A stretch of 21,287 bases of DNA from Clostridiales bacterium. Its GTDB lineage: Bacteria > Bacillota > Clostridia > Christensenellales > Borkfalkiaceae. The DNA is taken from assembly GCA_021635425.1 (NCBI GenBank), contig JAJWOJ010000006.1, positions 1 to 21,287 on the forward strand. The letters are read 5' to 3'. A program made the position numbers and the translations under genes. Below are positions 12,361 to 21,273 of this stretch, one piece after another (position 1 is the first letter of the stretch; each line of letters starts with the position of its first letter). The notes beneath the pieces were generated by a model. It saw only the letters and a program-made list of their open reading frames with translations. It had not been told where the DNA came from and made no database searches.

Positions 12361-15300
12361 CTATTCAACGTCAACAGCTTCGCCCGCCCTTAAACTAAGA
12401 AGAACTGCGCGGGTTACTTTGAGTTTCAGGATTTTTTCGACGGCTTTTTTGTAAAGAACAAGCTGCGGACGATAGGCTGAAAGCAGTTCTTCGCCGCTTC
12501 TGCCCGAATCCTTATAATCGACGATTATCGCCTCGTTTCCCTTAACGGCGAGAAGGTCGATGACGCCCTGAACGAGCATTTCGCCGTCGGTGTCCGCATA
12601 GCCTAAATCCCTCGCTTTAAAACCCGCGATGAACTGTTTTTCGCGGTACAGTTCGTAACCTTTAAGCTCTTCGAAAATTTTCAGCTTCGTTATTCTTTTA
12701 AGCGTGTTTGCGTTAAGAAGCTTAGCTTGTTCTTCGCCGAGAACACCTTGCGAAAGTTGCCGTATAAGTTCGTTATCGGCGTTTTTTTCGTTGAAATCCC
12801 AATTTTCGAGGAACTTGTGATACGCAATGCCTCTCGCTCTTTTTTCGTCCGACGAACGCTTGTCAAAAGCATGCGGCTTCAAATCGGTCTGTCCGATAAA
12901 ATCTTCCTCTTCGTCAAATTCGTCCACGTCTTCGATTCCGTAAACAATCCCCTCGTCGATCTCTTTCGTGAGAGCCGTAACCGACCTTTTCACGGGAAGG
13001 GTGACGTCCTTTTCGTAAAGATAGCCGAAACCGAGATTTTTAAGCATTCTTTCGGTGAGGGAAGGGTCGGGTTCGCCGACGATTATCCGCCCCTCTTCGC
13101 CCGCTCCGCCCGCAAACTCTATTTCGCTTTTATCGTGAATGGCGATTTCCATGTCGGCAGGCGAAAAATAATCGATGAACCTTCCCGCCAAAGCCGCGGA
13201 CGTTTCCGTTCTCGTAGGCGGGATTTCGGCTGACGAAATGAGGTGCAGTCTGCTTTGCGCCCTCGTCATCGCGACGTATAAAAGGCGAAGCTCTTCCCTC
13301 GCGACGTTCTGCCGCTTTTCGGTTTTGACGAGTTCGCGCTTTATCGTGGACGTCTTTGTCATCGTATCTTCATCGTAAGCGTATGGCGCGAAGCCGTAAG
13401 TTTTGGACAGAAGAAGCTCGTCGCGCTCGTCCATGGCGTTGAATCGCCGCCCAAGCCCCGCGATGATGACGACGGGGAATTCGAGACCTTTGGAAGCGTG
13501 CATGCTCATAACCGTTACCGAATCGCTTCCGCCCGCCTCGGTTAAAGCGAGGTCGTCGCCCGCGTTTTCGAGTTTTTTCAGAAATTCGCGCACGCTGAGC
13601 TTTTCGCCGCCGCTTTCGCTTTCGGCAATAAACCTGTTTATCCTTTCAAGCCTTATCTCGCCGAGGTCGGCAGAAAGAATATCGAGATCGAGCGAAGTGT
13701 CTTTGATTATTCTCACGAGAAGTTCGCCCGCCCCCTCGAATTCGGAGAGCAGTCTTATTTTTTTGAAATACTCGTCGAACTTTTTAAGTTTCCGGGCGAT
13801 TTTCCCGTCGCTGCCGTTTTCGAGGTAATAATCGACGCATTCGGCAAAAGTCGGGGTCGCGCCTTTCGAGCCGTCGTCTTTAACGCCCGAACTTTGCGGA
13901 GTTCCGCTTCTTATTGCGGCAAGCTCCTCTTCGGAAAAACCTCCGACCGCGCTTTTCAAAACGGCGATAAGGGGCGCGTCGTCGGCATAAAAATCGATAA
14001 GGCGCAGAATATCGGTTAAAAGCCGTATTTCGGGATAACCCGCGATGGGGTCCTTCGCCGCGGACGTCACGGGGATTGAAAGCCGCGACAGAGTTTTGAT
14101 TATCTGCGTTGCGAAACCCTTTGTAGTTCTCAGCAAAACGGCTATATCCTTCGGTTTAACGTCGCGCTCTTCGCCCGTTTTTATATCGTAAATCTTTTTG
14201 TGAAGTTCCTGATCTATAATCTCGCCGACGAGCAGCCCTTCATAAAAGCTGTCCGTTTCGTCGGGAGATAAAGCGTCGGCAACGATGTCGTACATTCCCT
14301 CGGGGGCTTCGGATTTTTCCTTTTTGCCCGTAATTACGTGCATAACCGTTTTTCCCGTGCGCTCGGGATAGAGCTTGCCGAAAACCATGGGGTGATTCGC
14401 GTAATCTATCCTCGAAAAATCCATTGTCATCGTAGCCGAAAAAACGTTGTTGACCGCGCTTAAAACCCCTTCCGTCGAACGGAAATTTTCGGAAAGAGTA
14501 ATGGCTTCGCCGCAGATTTCGCGTCCGCACGAAGCGAATTTATCGGCAAAAATATCCGGGTCGCAGCCGCGGAAAGCGTAAATACATTGCTTGACGTCGC
14601 CCACCATGAACAGATTGTTCGGCGAAACTAAGGATAAAATCGCTTCCTGAACGGCGTTTACGTCCTGATATTCGTCGCAGAACGCGTATTTATACGTCGA
14701 ACGGATTGATTGAAGCGCGTCGGGCGAGGTTTTCAGAAGTTTATAAGCGAGATGTTCGAGGTCGGAAAAATCGACCAGAGCTTCCTCGTCTTTAAGCGCG
14801 GCGTATTCGCGCATATACAATATAGTTAAATCGGAAAGAGCCTTAACCGTGCGGTCGGTCGACAAAAACACCCTCTTCGAAAACTCCTCGTCGCCGCCCA
14901 AAACCGCGGGAATATCGTCGCAAAGTTTTTTGAGCTTGGCTTTAAGGTCTTTGAAATTTTCCTTTTCGTCGTCGAAATCGTCGGAGACGGACGGAGCTTT
15001 TGAAACGGGAACGCTCGCCGCAACCGCCATTAAAGGGAGCGTTTTTGCCGCAAGCATAGTGTCCAGCTTAACGAGAATTTCATTAAAATATTTTTCCGAA
15101 CCCTTGATTTCGAGGCTTATAAACCTCTCGCCCGCCTCTTTGAACTTAATGCGGAGATCCCTCGCTTTCTTTTTGTAATATTCGGCAACGGCGTTCTCCG
15201 CGTTAAAAAATTCTTCTTCCGTGGGGGCTTTGCCGCAGTTTAAAACGAATTCCTCGGGGTCTTTTTCGGACGAGGCGAATTCGGCGATATTCTTAACGGT

Positions 15301-15813
15301 TTCTTTCAAAGCCGAGTCGCTCCGCATGCTTCTGAAAATTCTGACGAGATAGAGAAAATCCTCGTTGCCATCGTCGTAAAGCTTGCGGAAAGTTTTATCG
15401 ACGGCTTTTCCGCGGATGTCGTCCGCAACCGTTTCGTCGGCAACCCTGAAAGCGGGGTCAAGCCCTATTTCGTAAAAATACCGCCTTAAAAGATCGGCGC
15501 AAAACTTGTGTATCGTCGAAATGCTCGCCGTCGGCACTTCCTCGAGCGCGGCGCGGATTTTTGAGTTGTCTTTACCCGCGACGAACTCTTTTCTTAAAGC
15601 GGCGATAAGTTTCTGCTTCATTTCCGCAGCGGCGGCTTCGGTGAAAGTTACGGCGAGAATTTCCGAAACACGCGCTTTTCCTTCAACAACGAGCCTTATC
15701 AGCCTTTTTATCATGACGAACGTCTTTCCGCTCCCCGCAGAGGCGGAAACGAGTACGTTCCCTTCGGAGGAATTGACCGCTTTAAGCTGGTCGGGGGTGA
15801 ATTTATCTGCCAT
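12361..15813 (-). CDS. addA: AddA helicase-nuclease subunit
   Basis: 1150 residues, slightly short for AddA (about 1200-1240). UvrD-type helicase motifs occur in order: Q-motif FTPDQLKAV (5-13), Walker A SASAGSGKT (23-31), motif II DEYQD, motif III VGDVKQCIYAFRG, motif V MHASKGLEFPVVI and motif VI LYVAMTRAQSRL. The RecB-type nuclease domain at the end has Asp1086 (QGVID), Asp1099-Tyr-Lys1101 (DYK) and Gln1117-x3-Tyr1121. With AddB it resects double-strand DNA ends and loads RecA. A strong GAGGAGG ribosome binding site lies within the end of addB, whose stop codon is one base upstream of the addA start. The helicase and nuclease residues are all intact. Confidence 0.97.
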   Translation of the reverse strand: MADKFTPDQLKAVNSSEGNVLVSASAGSGKTFVMIKRLIRLVVEGKARVSEILAVTFTEAAAAEMKQKLIAALRKEFVAGKDNSKIRAALEEVPTASISTIHKFCADLLRRYFYEIGLDPAFRVADETVADDIRGKAVDKTFRKLYDDGNEDFLYLVRIFRSMRSDSALKETVKNIAEFASSEKDPEEFVLNCGKAPTEEEFFNAENAVAEYYKKKARDLRIKFKEAGERFISLEIKGSEKYFNEILVKLDTMLAAKTLPLMAVAASVPVSKAPSVSDDFDDEKENFKDLKAKLKKLCDDIPAVLGGDEEFSKRVFLSTDRTVKALSDLTILYMREYAALKDEEALVDFSDLEHLAYKLLKTSPDALQSIRSTYKYAFCDEYQDVNAVQEAILSLVSPNNLFMVGDVKQCIYAFRGCDPDIFADKFASCGREICGEAITLSENFRSTEGVLSAVNNVFSATMTMDFSRIDYANHPMVFGKLYPERTGKTVMHVITGKKEKSEAPEGMYDIVADALSPDETDSFYEGLLVGEIIDQELHKKIYDIKTGEERDVKPKDIAVLLRTTKGFATQIIKTLSRLSIPVTSAAKDPIAGYPEIRLLTDILRLIDFYADDAPLIAVLKSAVGGFSEEELAAIRSGTPQSSGVKDDGSKGATPTFAECVDYYLENGSDGKIARKLKKFDEYFKKIRLLSEFEGAGELLVRIIKDTSLDLDILSADLGEIRLERINRFIAESESGGEKLSVREFLKKLENAGDDLALTEAGGSDSVTVMSMHASKGLEFPVVIIAGLGRRFNAMDERDELLLSKTYGFAPYAYDEDTMTKTSTIKRELVKTEKRQNVAREELRLLYVAMTRAQSRLHLISSAEIPPTRTETSAALAGRFIDYFSPADMEIAIHDKSEIEFAGGAGEEGRIIVGEPDPSLTERMLKNLGFGYLYEKDVTLPVKRSVTALTKEIDEGIVYGIEDVDEFDEEEDFIGQTDLKPHAFDKRSSDEKRARGIAYHKFLENWDFNEKNADNELIRQLSQGVLGEEQAKLLNANTLKRITKLKIFEELKGYELYREKQFIAGFKARDLGYADTDGEMLVQGVIDLLAVKGNEAIIVDYKDSGRSGEELLSAYRPQLVLYKKAVEKILKLKVTRAVLLSLRAGEAVDVE

Positions 15814-15814
15814 C

Positions 15815-18800
15815 TTACTTTTCCTCCTCGGTTTCTTTCTCGTTTTCGATTTTTTCCGTCTTTTCGTCCTTTTCGTTCTTTTCGTTATTTTCGTCGGAAA
15901 AAGCCGCTTCCACTATCGTTTTGGGCTTAACGCCCGAAATTTTTCTTTCTTTATAGCCCGCGTCCTCGTCGAAACCGCAGATTCCGCCGTATTCGCAATA
16001 ATTGCACGCGCCCTGATAGGGGGAGGGAACTATAACCCCGTCCGCAATGTTGAAAACGGCGTTTTCGGCAAGTTTTTTTGCGTATTTCATATACCCTTCG
16101 AGGGTGATTTCGTCGCATGCGCCGCTCGTTATTCTGCCGTTCCGCTTATCCGTTTTTACGTTTACCACTTTCGACCTGCCCGTTTTTAAAATTTCGGGGT
16201 CGGTGGCGTTTAAAATTTCGTCGTTCATAAGCGTTTTTCCCGCCATCGGAGCTTTTTCGTCGTCGGGTTTTGAAAAAGAATCGTTCACGGCGTAATAATA
16301 CGCGCCCGCGGGTCTTTCGCCCGTGCGGACGAATGCGTTCATATATAAATAGAGCTGAATGTTCTGCCCCGTGTAAAACTTTTCTTCCTTTACCTTTTCG
16401 GACGCGTTGCCCGTTTTGTAGTCCACGATTCTTACGTAATTTTTATATTTATCGACCCTGTCGGCTTTGCCGTCCACGCGGAAACTGCCTTTTTTCGTGT
16501 AAAGCCGAATGGGCTTATATTCCGACCATTCCGAAAACCACACCTCTTCGCCGACCGGTTTGAAGCCCGAATTTTTAAACTCGGACCATATATCGCGGCA
16601 GAGTTTTTTACCCTCTTTTTCGGTGAGTTTAAGGGCGTAAGCAAAATCGCCGCGGCGGGAAAATTTGCTTATTTTCGGGTCTGAAAGAACTTTACGGATA
16701 ATCTCTACGGCTTTTTCTTCCCACGTTTCGTCGGTCATTTCGTCCATACGTTTCACAAACTCTTCCGCAACGTCGTGCAGAACGTTTCCGAAATCGAGCG
16801 AGCGGACTTCGCCCGTAAGCTTATCCGCCGCGCCCAGCCCGTACTTAACGAAACATTTATACGGGCAGGAGAAAAAACATTCGAGCTTGCTCGCCGAAAC
16901 CGTTCCTTTTCTGAAATAGTTTTCCGTCGGTATGTTTTTTCTGAAAACCATCTCTTCGTTTATTTTGTTAAGTAAGCTTTCTATATACGGAAATTCGCGC
17001 CCGCCGTTATATGTTTTAACTGCCTGATGAAAGGAAGAAATGCGCGTTAACGAACTTATAGCCCCGTTTTTATAGTTATCCGCGTCTTTTATAAACGAAA
17101 AAACCGCGGGGCGGAAACGCATATAAGGGAGGGACGAATAGAGGGTTTTTCTCTCGTTGTTTTCCCCTTCTTCGGCTTCCTTTTCGATCGAACGTTTATC
17201 GAAAGCCCGAATAGGCGCGCCGTTTTTATTTGTAAAAATAGCTTGCGCGTAGTCTATTATCTCGCTTCTTACAAGCTGCGCGCCCGAGGGCGAAGAGAGG
17301 CTGTAAGACAAAAACAACGTTTCCGAAAAGGACGCAAGGGATATCCCCGCCGCTTCTTTTTCGCGCTTGTTGACGACGCTTATTTTGGGTTCTATTGAAA
17401 CCGAAAGTTCCTCTAAGCCCGCGATATCGCTGTCCATCAGAAGGGCGGCGTCGCTTTTGACGAACGGAACTTCGCCCGTAAGAGACATAGCGAAAAGCTT
17501 TTTATATTTTTTGTATCTGCAATCTTTAAGCTCGCCGACGTAAACGCAATCGCGCGTCTGAGGGATCAACCCCACTTCGCAAGCCTTAAACCCCGCTTCG
17601 AGAAGCTTCATGAATTCGTTTATCGTTATTTCGTCGTTCTCTAAAACGTCGCCCGTCATTTTAACGACTTCCGAAACTTTTTCGGTTGCCGAGGTTAAAA
17701 AAGAACTCTCTTCTTCGGCGGACACGGCGGAGAGTTTCAGCGCGGTTTGTTCCGTGTTTTCCTCCGTTCCCGCCGCTTCGTAAAAACTTAAAACCTTTCT
17801 TACGAACTCGCTCGTTTTATCGGTTTTAGAGAAACTTTTTATCGCATATTTCAACGCGTCGCGCTTTCCCGAAATGTAAATATCGTCCGAAAAAGAGAAT
17901 TCGTCGGATAAAAACAGCTTCGCCGTAACCGAATTTTTGGTTAAGATTTTTATAAAATCGTCGGCGATTTTTCTGTCGGAAATGAAAAGGGGATTTAAAA
18001 TTACGTTCTTTATTTCGTCCAAATCCCCGCCCCTCGCGGCGGCTTTTAAAACGCTTATCGTAAGCCTTGCAAGAGGATGGGAAGAAAGAGAGTGTTTTTC
18101 GTCCGAAAAATAAGGTACGGAATAATCGTCGAATATCTTTTTTATCTGAAGTTTCGAGGCGGGAAGATTACCGACGGCAAGGCAGAAATCGGAATATCTG
18201 TAACCTTTGTTTATAACGAGATAGGTGATTTGTTTTGCGGCGAATTCTATCTCGTCCCGCACGTTATTGCCCTCGAAAATATGCACTTTATCGCTATATA
18301 GCCCCGCTTTTTGAAAAATCGAGTGATCGAAAAGCCCGCTTAAAAGAGCTTCCGCTTCGGGTAAAAGGCTCTCCGTTTTTACGTCCTTTTTCGCAGCGGA
18401 AGGAAGAGAAGAGACGAAATTATAAAACTCGTTTAAATACAGATTTTCGTTATCCCCGCGGCACGCGAAAACGCTGAGCGATAAAACGCACTTTCCGAGA
18501 GTTTTTATTATCTCGCACGTCTGCTTCGTTACCGAAGAAAATCCTACTATAAACACGTCCGACTTTTTTAATTTTTCGTCCTTTTCGATAAGCGACGGCA
18601 TAACGTCTAAAACGCCGCTCTGATCGGTAAGCCCTTTTTCTTTCAGAAACTTTTCGTAAGCCCCGAATATCAGCGCGACGTCCGCTATTTTCGCCCGCAC
18701 GTTTTCTCTGCAACCGAAAGAAGCTTTCAGAAGTTCGTCGGGCTTGACCTTTGCCGATTTTAACTGGGCGATGAGTTCGCTCGTCTCGAACGCGAACGAC

Positions 18801-19117
18801 GGCGAAGCCGACAGCCGCGATAAAACTTTAAGCTCGGATTTTAAGTTTCCGAGTATTTTTTTTACGGCGATCGCCGCGCTTTCCTTGGAAAGAGCCTTCG
18901 CATCGGCTTTTTTTTCGGAAATATATCTTCCGAAAGTTAAAACCTCGACGTTGAAAGTTCCGCCGAGTTTTTTTACTATCGCTTCTTCGACGGAAAGGGT
19001 GAGCTTGTCCTCGCAAAAAACGACTATATTCCCATTAAGCCCTCCCTTGAGCCTCGAAATTTCTTCCGCCGCGGCTTCGATGCAGGAGTAATAGGTTTTT
19101 TGCCCGTATAATTTCAT
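15815..19117 (-). CDS. addB: AddB helicase-nuclease subunit
   Basis: 1100 residues. The C-terminal nuclease has Asp882 (RVDGKAD), DYK at 899-901 and Gln918 region QNIQLYLY. Four cysteines place the AddB [4Fe-4S] cluster: Cys751 in FSCPYKC, and C1038-x2-C1041-x5-C1047 (CNYCEYGGIC). The N-terminus (MKLYGQKTYYSCIEAAAEEI) aligns with the usual P-loop region but lacks the glycine-rich GxxGxGKT found in many AddB proteins. The last 25 residues are a Glu/Lys/Asn-rich low-complexity tail. AddB is the partner of AddA in end resection and Chi-like site recognition. AAGGAC lies 10 bases before the ATG; the gene is transcribed with addA. Confidence 0.95.
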   Translation of the reverse strand: MKLYGQKTYYSCIEAAAEEISRLKGGLNGNIVVFCEDKLTLSVEEAIVKKLGGTFNVEVLTFGRYISEKKADAKALSKESAAIAVKKILGNLKSELKVLSRLSASPSFAFETSELIAQLKSAKVKPDELLKASFGCRENVRAKIADVALIFGAYEKFLKEKGLTDQSGVLDVMPSLIEKDEKLKKSDVFIVGFSSVTKQTCEIIKTLGKCVLSLSVFACRGDNENLYLNEFYNFVSSLPSAAKKDVKTESLLPEAEALLSGLFDHSIFQKAGLYSDKVHIFEGNNVRDEIEFAAKQITYLVINKGYRYSDFCLAVGNLPASKLQIKKIFDDYSVPYFSDEKHSLSSHPLARLTISVLKAAARGGDLDEIKNVILNPLFISDRKIADDFIKILTKNSVTAKLFLSDEFSFSDDIYISGKRDALKYAIKSFSKTDKTSEFVRKVLSFYEAAGTEENTEQTALKLSAVSAEEESSFLTSATEKVSEVVKMTGDVLENDEITINEFMKLLEAGFKACEVGLIPQTRDCVYVGELKDCRYKKYKKLFAMSLTGEVPFVKSDAALLMDSDIAGLEELSVSIEPKISVVNKREKEAAGISLASFSETLFLSYSLSSPSGAQLVRSEIIDYAQAIFTNKNGAPIRAFDKRSIEKEAEEGENNERKTLYSSLPYMRFRPAVFSFIKDADNYKNGAISSLTRISSFHQAVKTYNGGREFPYIESLLNKINEEMVFRKNIPTENYFRKGTVSASKLECFFSCPYKCFVKYGLGAADKLTGEVRSLDFGNVLHDVAEEFVKRMDEMTDETWEEKAVEIIRKVLSDPKISKFSRRGDFAYALKLTEKEGKKLCRDIWSEFKNSGFKPVGEEVWFSEWSEYKPIRLYTKKGSFRVDGKADRVDKYKNYVRIVDYKTGNASEKVKEEKFYTGQNIQLYLYMNAFVRTGERPAGAYYYAVNDSFSKPDDEKAPMAGKTLMNDEILNATDPEILKTGRSKVVNVKTDKRNGRITSGACDEITLEGYMKYAKKLAENAVFNIADGVIVPSPYQGACNYCEYGGICGFDEDAGYKERKISGVKPKTIVEAAFSDENNEKNEKDEKTEKIENEKETEEEK

Positions 19118-19146
19118 AACCGATCCCGTCCTTTTTCTATATATAA

Positions 19147-19158
19147 GAAATTATATCA
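19147..19158 (-). promoter_or_regulatory. Possible extended -10 promoter of addBA
   Basis: On the minus strand TGATATAAT (19158-19150) gives an extended -10 box; the expected -35 position is poor. The predicted start lies about 25 bases before addB. Confidence 0.45.
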
Positions 19159-19237
19159 TATATGACGTACTTTTTCCATAAGTTTATTGTGAAAATTTAA
19201 AATTCTTTATTTTTTTGTTTTCTTTTTTATGCTTTTA

Positions 19238-19246
19238 TGCTAAAAT
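19238..19246 (+). promoter_or_regulatory. Possible extended -10 promoter of the lipoprotein gene
   Basis: TGCTAAAAT (19238-19246) in a T-rich region without a clear -35. It is divergent from the addB promoter. Confidence 0.4.
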
Positions 19247-19255
19247 AGGGCATAT

Positions 19256-19285
19256 GGTACGAGTTTTTTTCTCGTATCGTTTTTT
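19256..19285 (+). promoter_or_regulatory. Leader hairpin with T-run next to the ribosome binding site
   Basis: GGTACGAG (19256-19263) pairs with CTCGTATC (19271-19278), eight pairs including one G-T, then six T. The AAGGAG site (19286-19291) begins directly after the T-run. It has the form of a short attenuator or a cap over the translation start. Confidence 0.45.
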
Positions 19286-19300
19286 AAGGAGCTTTTTATA

Positions 19301-20356
19301 ATGAAAAAGAAAATATTGGCTGCCGTTTCGGGCATGCTCGCCCTTTTTGCTCTCGCTTCCTGCGGAAGTTCTTCGGGCGGAGCGAGTTATAACGGTTCGT
19401 ACTGGTATCAGAGTACTTCGGACGAAAAGAAAGTTGGCGGAACGGAAAGAACGGAATATAACGTAAGCTGGTCGTCGGGTAAAGACGGAAAACTCTGGAA
19501 CAAAGAGACGATGAATGCTTCGCTGAGCTTTAAAACGACGGGCAACGATTCGAAATACGTAACCGAACTCACCGTGAACGCCGACGGAACGTATACTTAT
19601 AAAACGACTCTTAAGATTTCGGGAGTTTACACCCTTGCCGACAAATCCGAAAAAGTCGTTTCGGACACGACGGAAACGGAAATTACTTTCAAAGGCATGG
19701 AGGACGATTTCACTCCGATAAAATCGGTTAAGAAAATTTATAACACCGTACCTTATCCTTCTGCGGGATCTTATTCGTTTTTAACTTCGTCTTACACTTC
19801 CACCGTTAATTACGAAGGAACGACGGCAAAAAGCTCCATCGTGCTGAACGAGGACGACGAAAGCCCCGAACAGTTCGTTCAGAGAGCAAAGAAAGAAATC
19901 GAAGTTAAAAAATACAACAAAAACGCGTACATGGATAACGGTCTCATGCTTCTTCTTTTCAGAAACTTCAAGTATGACGGCGCGTTAAATTATTCTTTTT
20001 CCACGATCGAACCTTTATCGGGAGAACTTCAGAGCGTAACCGGTTCTATTTACAGAGAAGTTACCTCGGCAAAAGATTCTTCCGCGACGAATCAGTACAC
20101 CGTCTGTCCGATATCGGATGTTAGGTTCGGGTCTCTCGAGAACCGCGCGCGCTACACCTTCAACGTCGTCCGTATGGATTTTTCGACGAGCGGAACGACG
20201 GGGCAGAACTTTATGAGAGCTTACTATGCGGAAAGCATGCAGGGTTATACGGATACCAAAAACTTTACCCGTCACCTTCCCGTAATGATAAGCCAGCCCA
20301 CGATTTTCAACACGGGTTTCCTCGTTTACGAACTTTCGTCGGTCTCGTTTATCTGA
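19301..20356 (+). CDS. Lipoprotein of unknown function
   Basis: 351 residues. The N-terminus is a classic lipoprotein signal: KKK, a hydrophobic stretch and the lipobox LASC with Cys21 as the lipidation site, then a Ser/Gly-rich linker. The mature part is rich in Thr, Ser, Tyr and alternating polar/hydrophobic residues, which suggests a beta-rich extracytoplasmic domain (for example GTYTYKTTLKISGVYTL near 107-123). I recognise no enzyme motif or named family. AAGGAG lies 9 bases before the ATG. It is a single-gene unit with a strong terminator, divergent from addB and convergent with rsmG. Confidence 0.85.
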   Translation: MKKKILAAVSGMLALFALASCGSSSGGASYNGSYWYQSTSDEKKVGGTERTEYNVSWSSGKDGKLWNKETMNASLSFKTTGNDSKYVTELTVNADGTYTYKTTLKISGVYTLADKSEKVVSDTTETEITFKGMEDDFTPIKSVKKIYNTVPYPSAGSYSFLTSSYTSTVNYEGTTAKSSIVLNEDDESPEQFVQRAKKEIEVKKYNKNAYMDNGLMLLLFRNFKYDGALNYSFSTIEPLSGELQSVTGSIYREVTSAKDSSATNQYTVCPISDVRFGSLENRARYTFNVVRMDFSTSGTTGQNFMRAYYAESMQGYTDTKNFTRHLPVMISQPTIFNTGFLVYELSSVSFI

Positions 20357-20411
20357 AAACAAGCTCTAAAAAATTGCTTACACGCTTTTCATTCGATATA
20401 ACCTTTTATGA

Positions 20412-20440
20412 AAAAAACAACCCTTCCTGGGTTGTTTTTT
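20412..20440. terminator. Bidirectional terminator between lipoprotein gene and rsmG
   Basis: Perfect 12-pair stem AAAAAACAACCC/GGGTTGTTTTTT with a 5-base loop TTCCT. T-runs are present on both strands, so it can end the lipoprotein transcript and also serve the convergent rsmG transcript. Confidence 0.9.
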
Positions 20441-20488
20441 TCTTGTTTCAATATTGTTAAAAACTATTTATTGATATCTTTTTTTGCC

Positions 20489-20511
20489 GTTTAATCGACT
20501 TATAGGCGGAC
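20489..20511 (-). repeat. Dispersed intergenic repeat, short relative (copy 3)
   Basis: On the minus strand it reads CCTATAAGTCGATTA, then diverges from copies 1 and 2, keeping a CGGC-like end. It is just downstream of the rsmG stop codon. Confidence 0.5.
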
Positions 20512-20513
20512 TT

Positions 20514-21203
20514 TTATAGAGGATTCTTCCTTTCTTTGCCGTTTCCGCGCGGGTATAAAGAAGGGGTTTTCGATACCTTTTTTATTACGATTATGTTTCT
20601 TCTTCCCGACTTTTTCGAAAGAATGAAATCTTTAACCGTTTCTATTTTTCCTCCTAAAACTTTTATCGCGTTTTCGGCTTCTTTTATCTCTTCTTCGGCT
20701 TCGCCTTTGTAAGCTACGAAAATTCCTCCTGTTTTAACAAACGGCAGACAATATTCGCATAAAACGTTAAGCCCGGCTACGGCTCTTGCCGTAACTATAT
20801 CGAATTTTTCCCTGTATTCTTCCTTTTTCCCTAATTCTTCCGCACGGCCGTTTAAAACCTCGAAGTTTTCAAAGCCGAGTTCTTTTCCTATCGTTTTAAG
20901 GTAAGAACATTTTTTCCCGGTGGCTTCTATAAGGGTAAAATCAAGGTCATCCCTCGCGATTTTCAGCGGTACCGACGGGAAACCTCCGCCCGAACCCACC
21001 TCTAAAACCTTAGCGTTTTCAAAGAAAAATTCTTCGCCCTTTAAACTGTCGGCAAAATGTTTTTCGTAAATTTCGTCGTCGTCCTTTATGGACGTAAGAT
21101 TGAATTTTTCGTTATATTCCTTCAAAAGCGCGCAGAACCTTACGAGTTTCTTTTCTTTTTCTTCGGTTAAATAAATTTTCTGTTGTTCAAAAATACCGTT
21201 CAT
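20514..21203 (-). CDS. rsmG: RsmG, 16S rRNA (guanine-527-N7)-methyltransferase
   Basis: 229 residues, usual length. It shows the family's N-terminal LLKEYNEKFNLTSI (26-39), the SAM-binding loop VGSGGGFPSVPL (69-80), the ARAVAGL block (139-145), AYKG (164-167) and the closing RNIIVIKK/TPSLYPR/G...PL signature. It methylates G527 of 16S rRNA in the cytoplasm using S-adenosylmethionine. The frame upstream of the ATG at 21203 is closed by a stop two codons earlier, which fixes the start. In many Bacillota rsmG follows mnmG near the replication origin; here it has its own promoter instead, directly upstream. Confidence 0.97.
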   Translation of the reverse strand: MNGIFEQQKIYLTEEKEKKLVRFCALLKEYNEKFNLTSIKDDDEIYEKHFADSLKGEEFFFENAKVLEVGSGGGFPSVPLKIARDDLDFTLIEATGKKCSYLKTIGKELGFENFEVLNGRAEELGKKEEYREKFDIVTARAVAGLNVLCEYCLPFVKTGGIFVAYKGEAEEEIKEAENAIKVLGGKIETVKDFILSKKSGRRNIIVIKKVSKTPSLYPRGNGKERKNPL

Positions 21204-21210
21204 GCCTTAC

Positions 21211-21239
21211 ATTTTACAATCAAAAACAAAACTTGTCAA
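21211..21239 (-). promoter_or_regulatory. Promoter of rsmG, apparently leaderless
   Basis: Minus-strand TTGACA (21239-21234), 17-base spacer, TAAAAT (21216-21211). Seven bases separate the -10 box from the ATG, so transcription should start at or one base before the start codon. Confidence 0.75.
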
Positions 21240-21245
21240 CCTTAA

Positions 21246-21273
21246 TGTGGATAATCTTTTTAAATTATCCACT
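21246..21273. promoter_or_regulatory. Pair of opposed DnaA boxes
   Basis: TGTGGATAA (21246-21254, the reverse of consensus TTATCCACA) and TTATCCACT (21265-21273, one mismatch), separated by 10 A+T-rich bases. They lie just upstream of the rsmG promoter at the window edge and may belong to an origin region or to DnaA control of rsmG. Confidence 0.65.
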
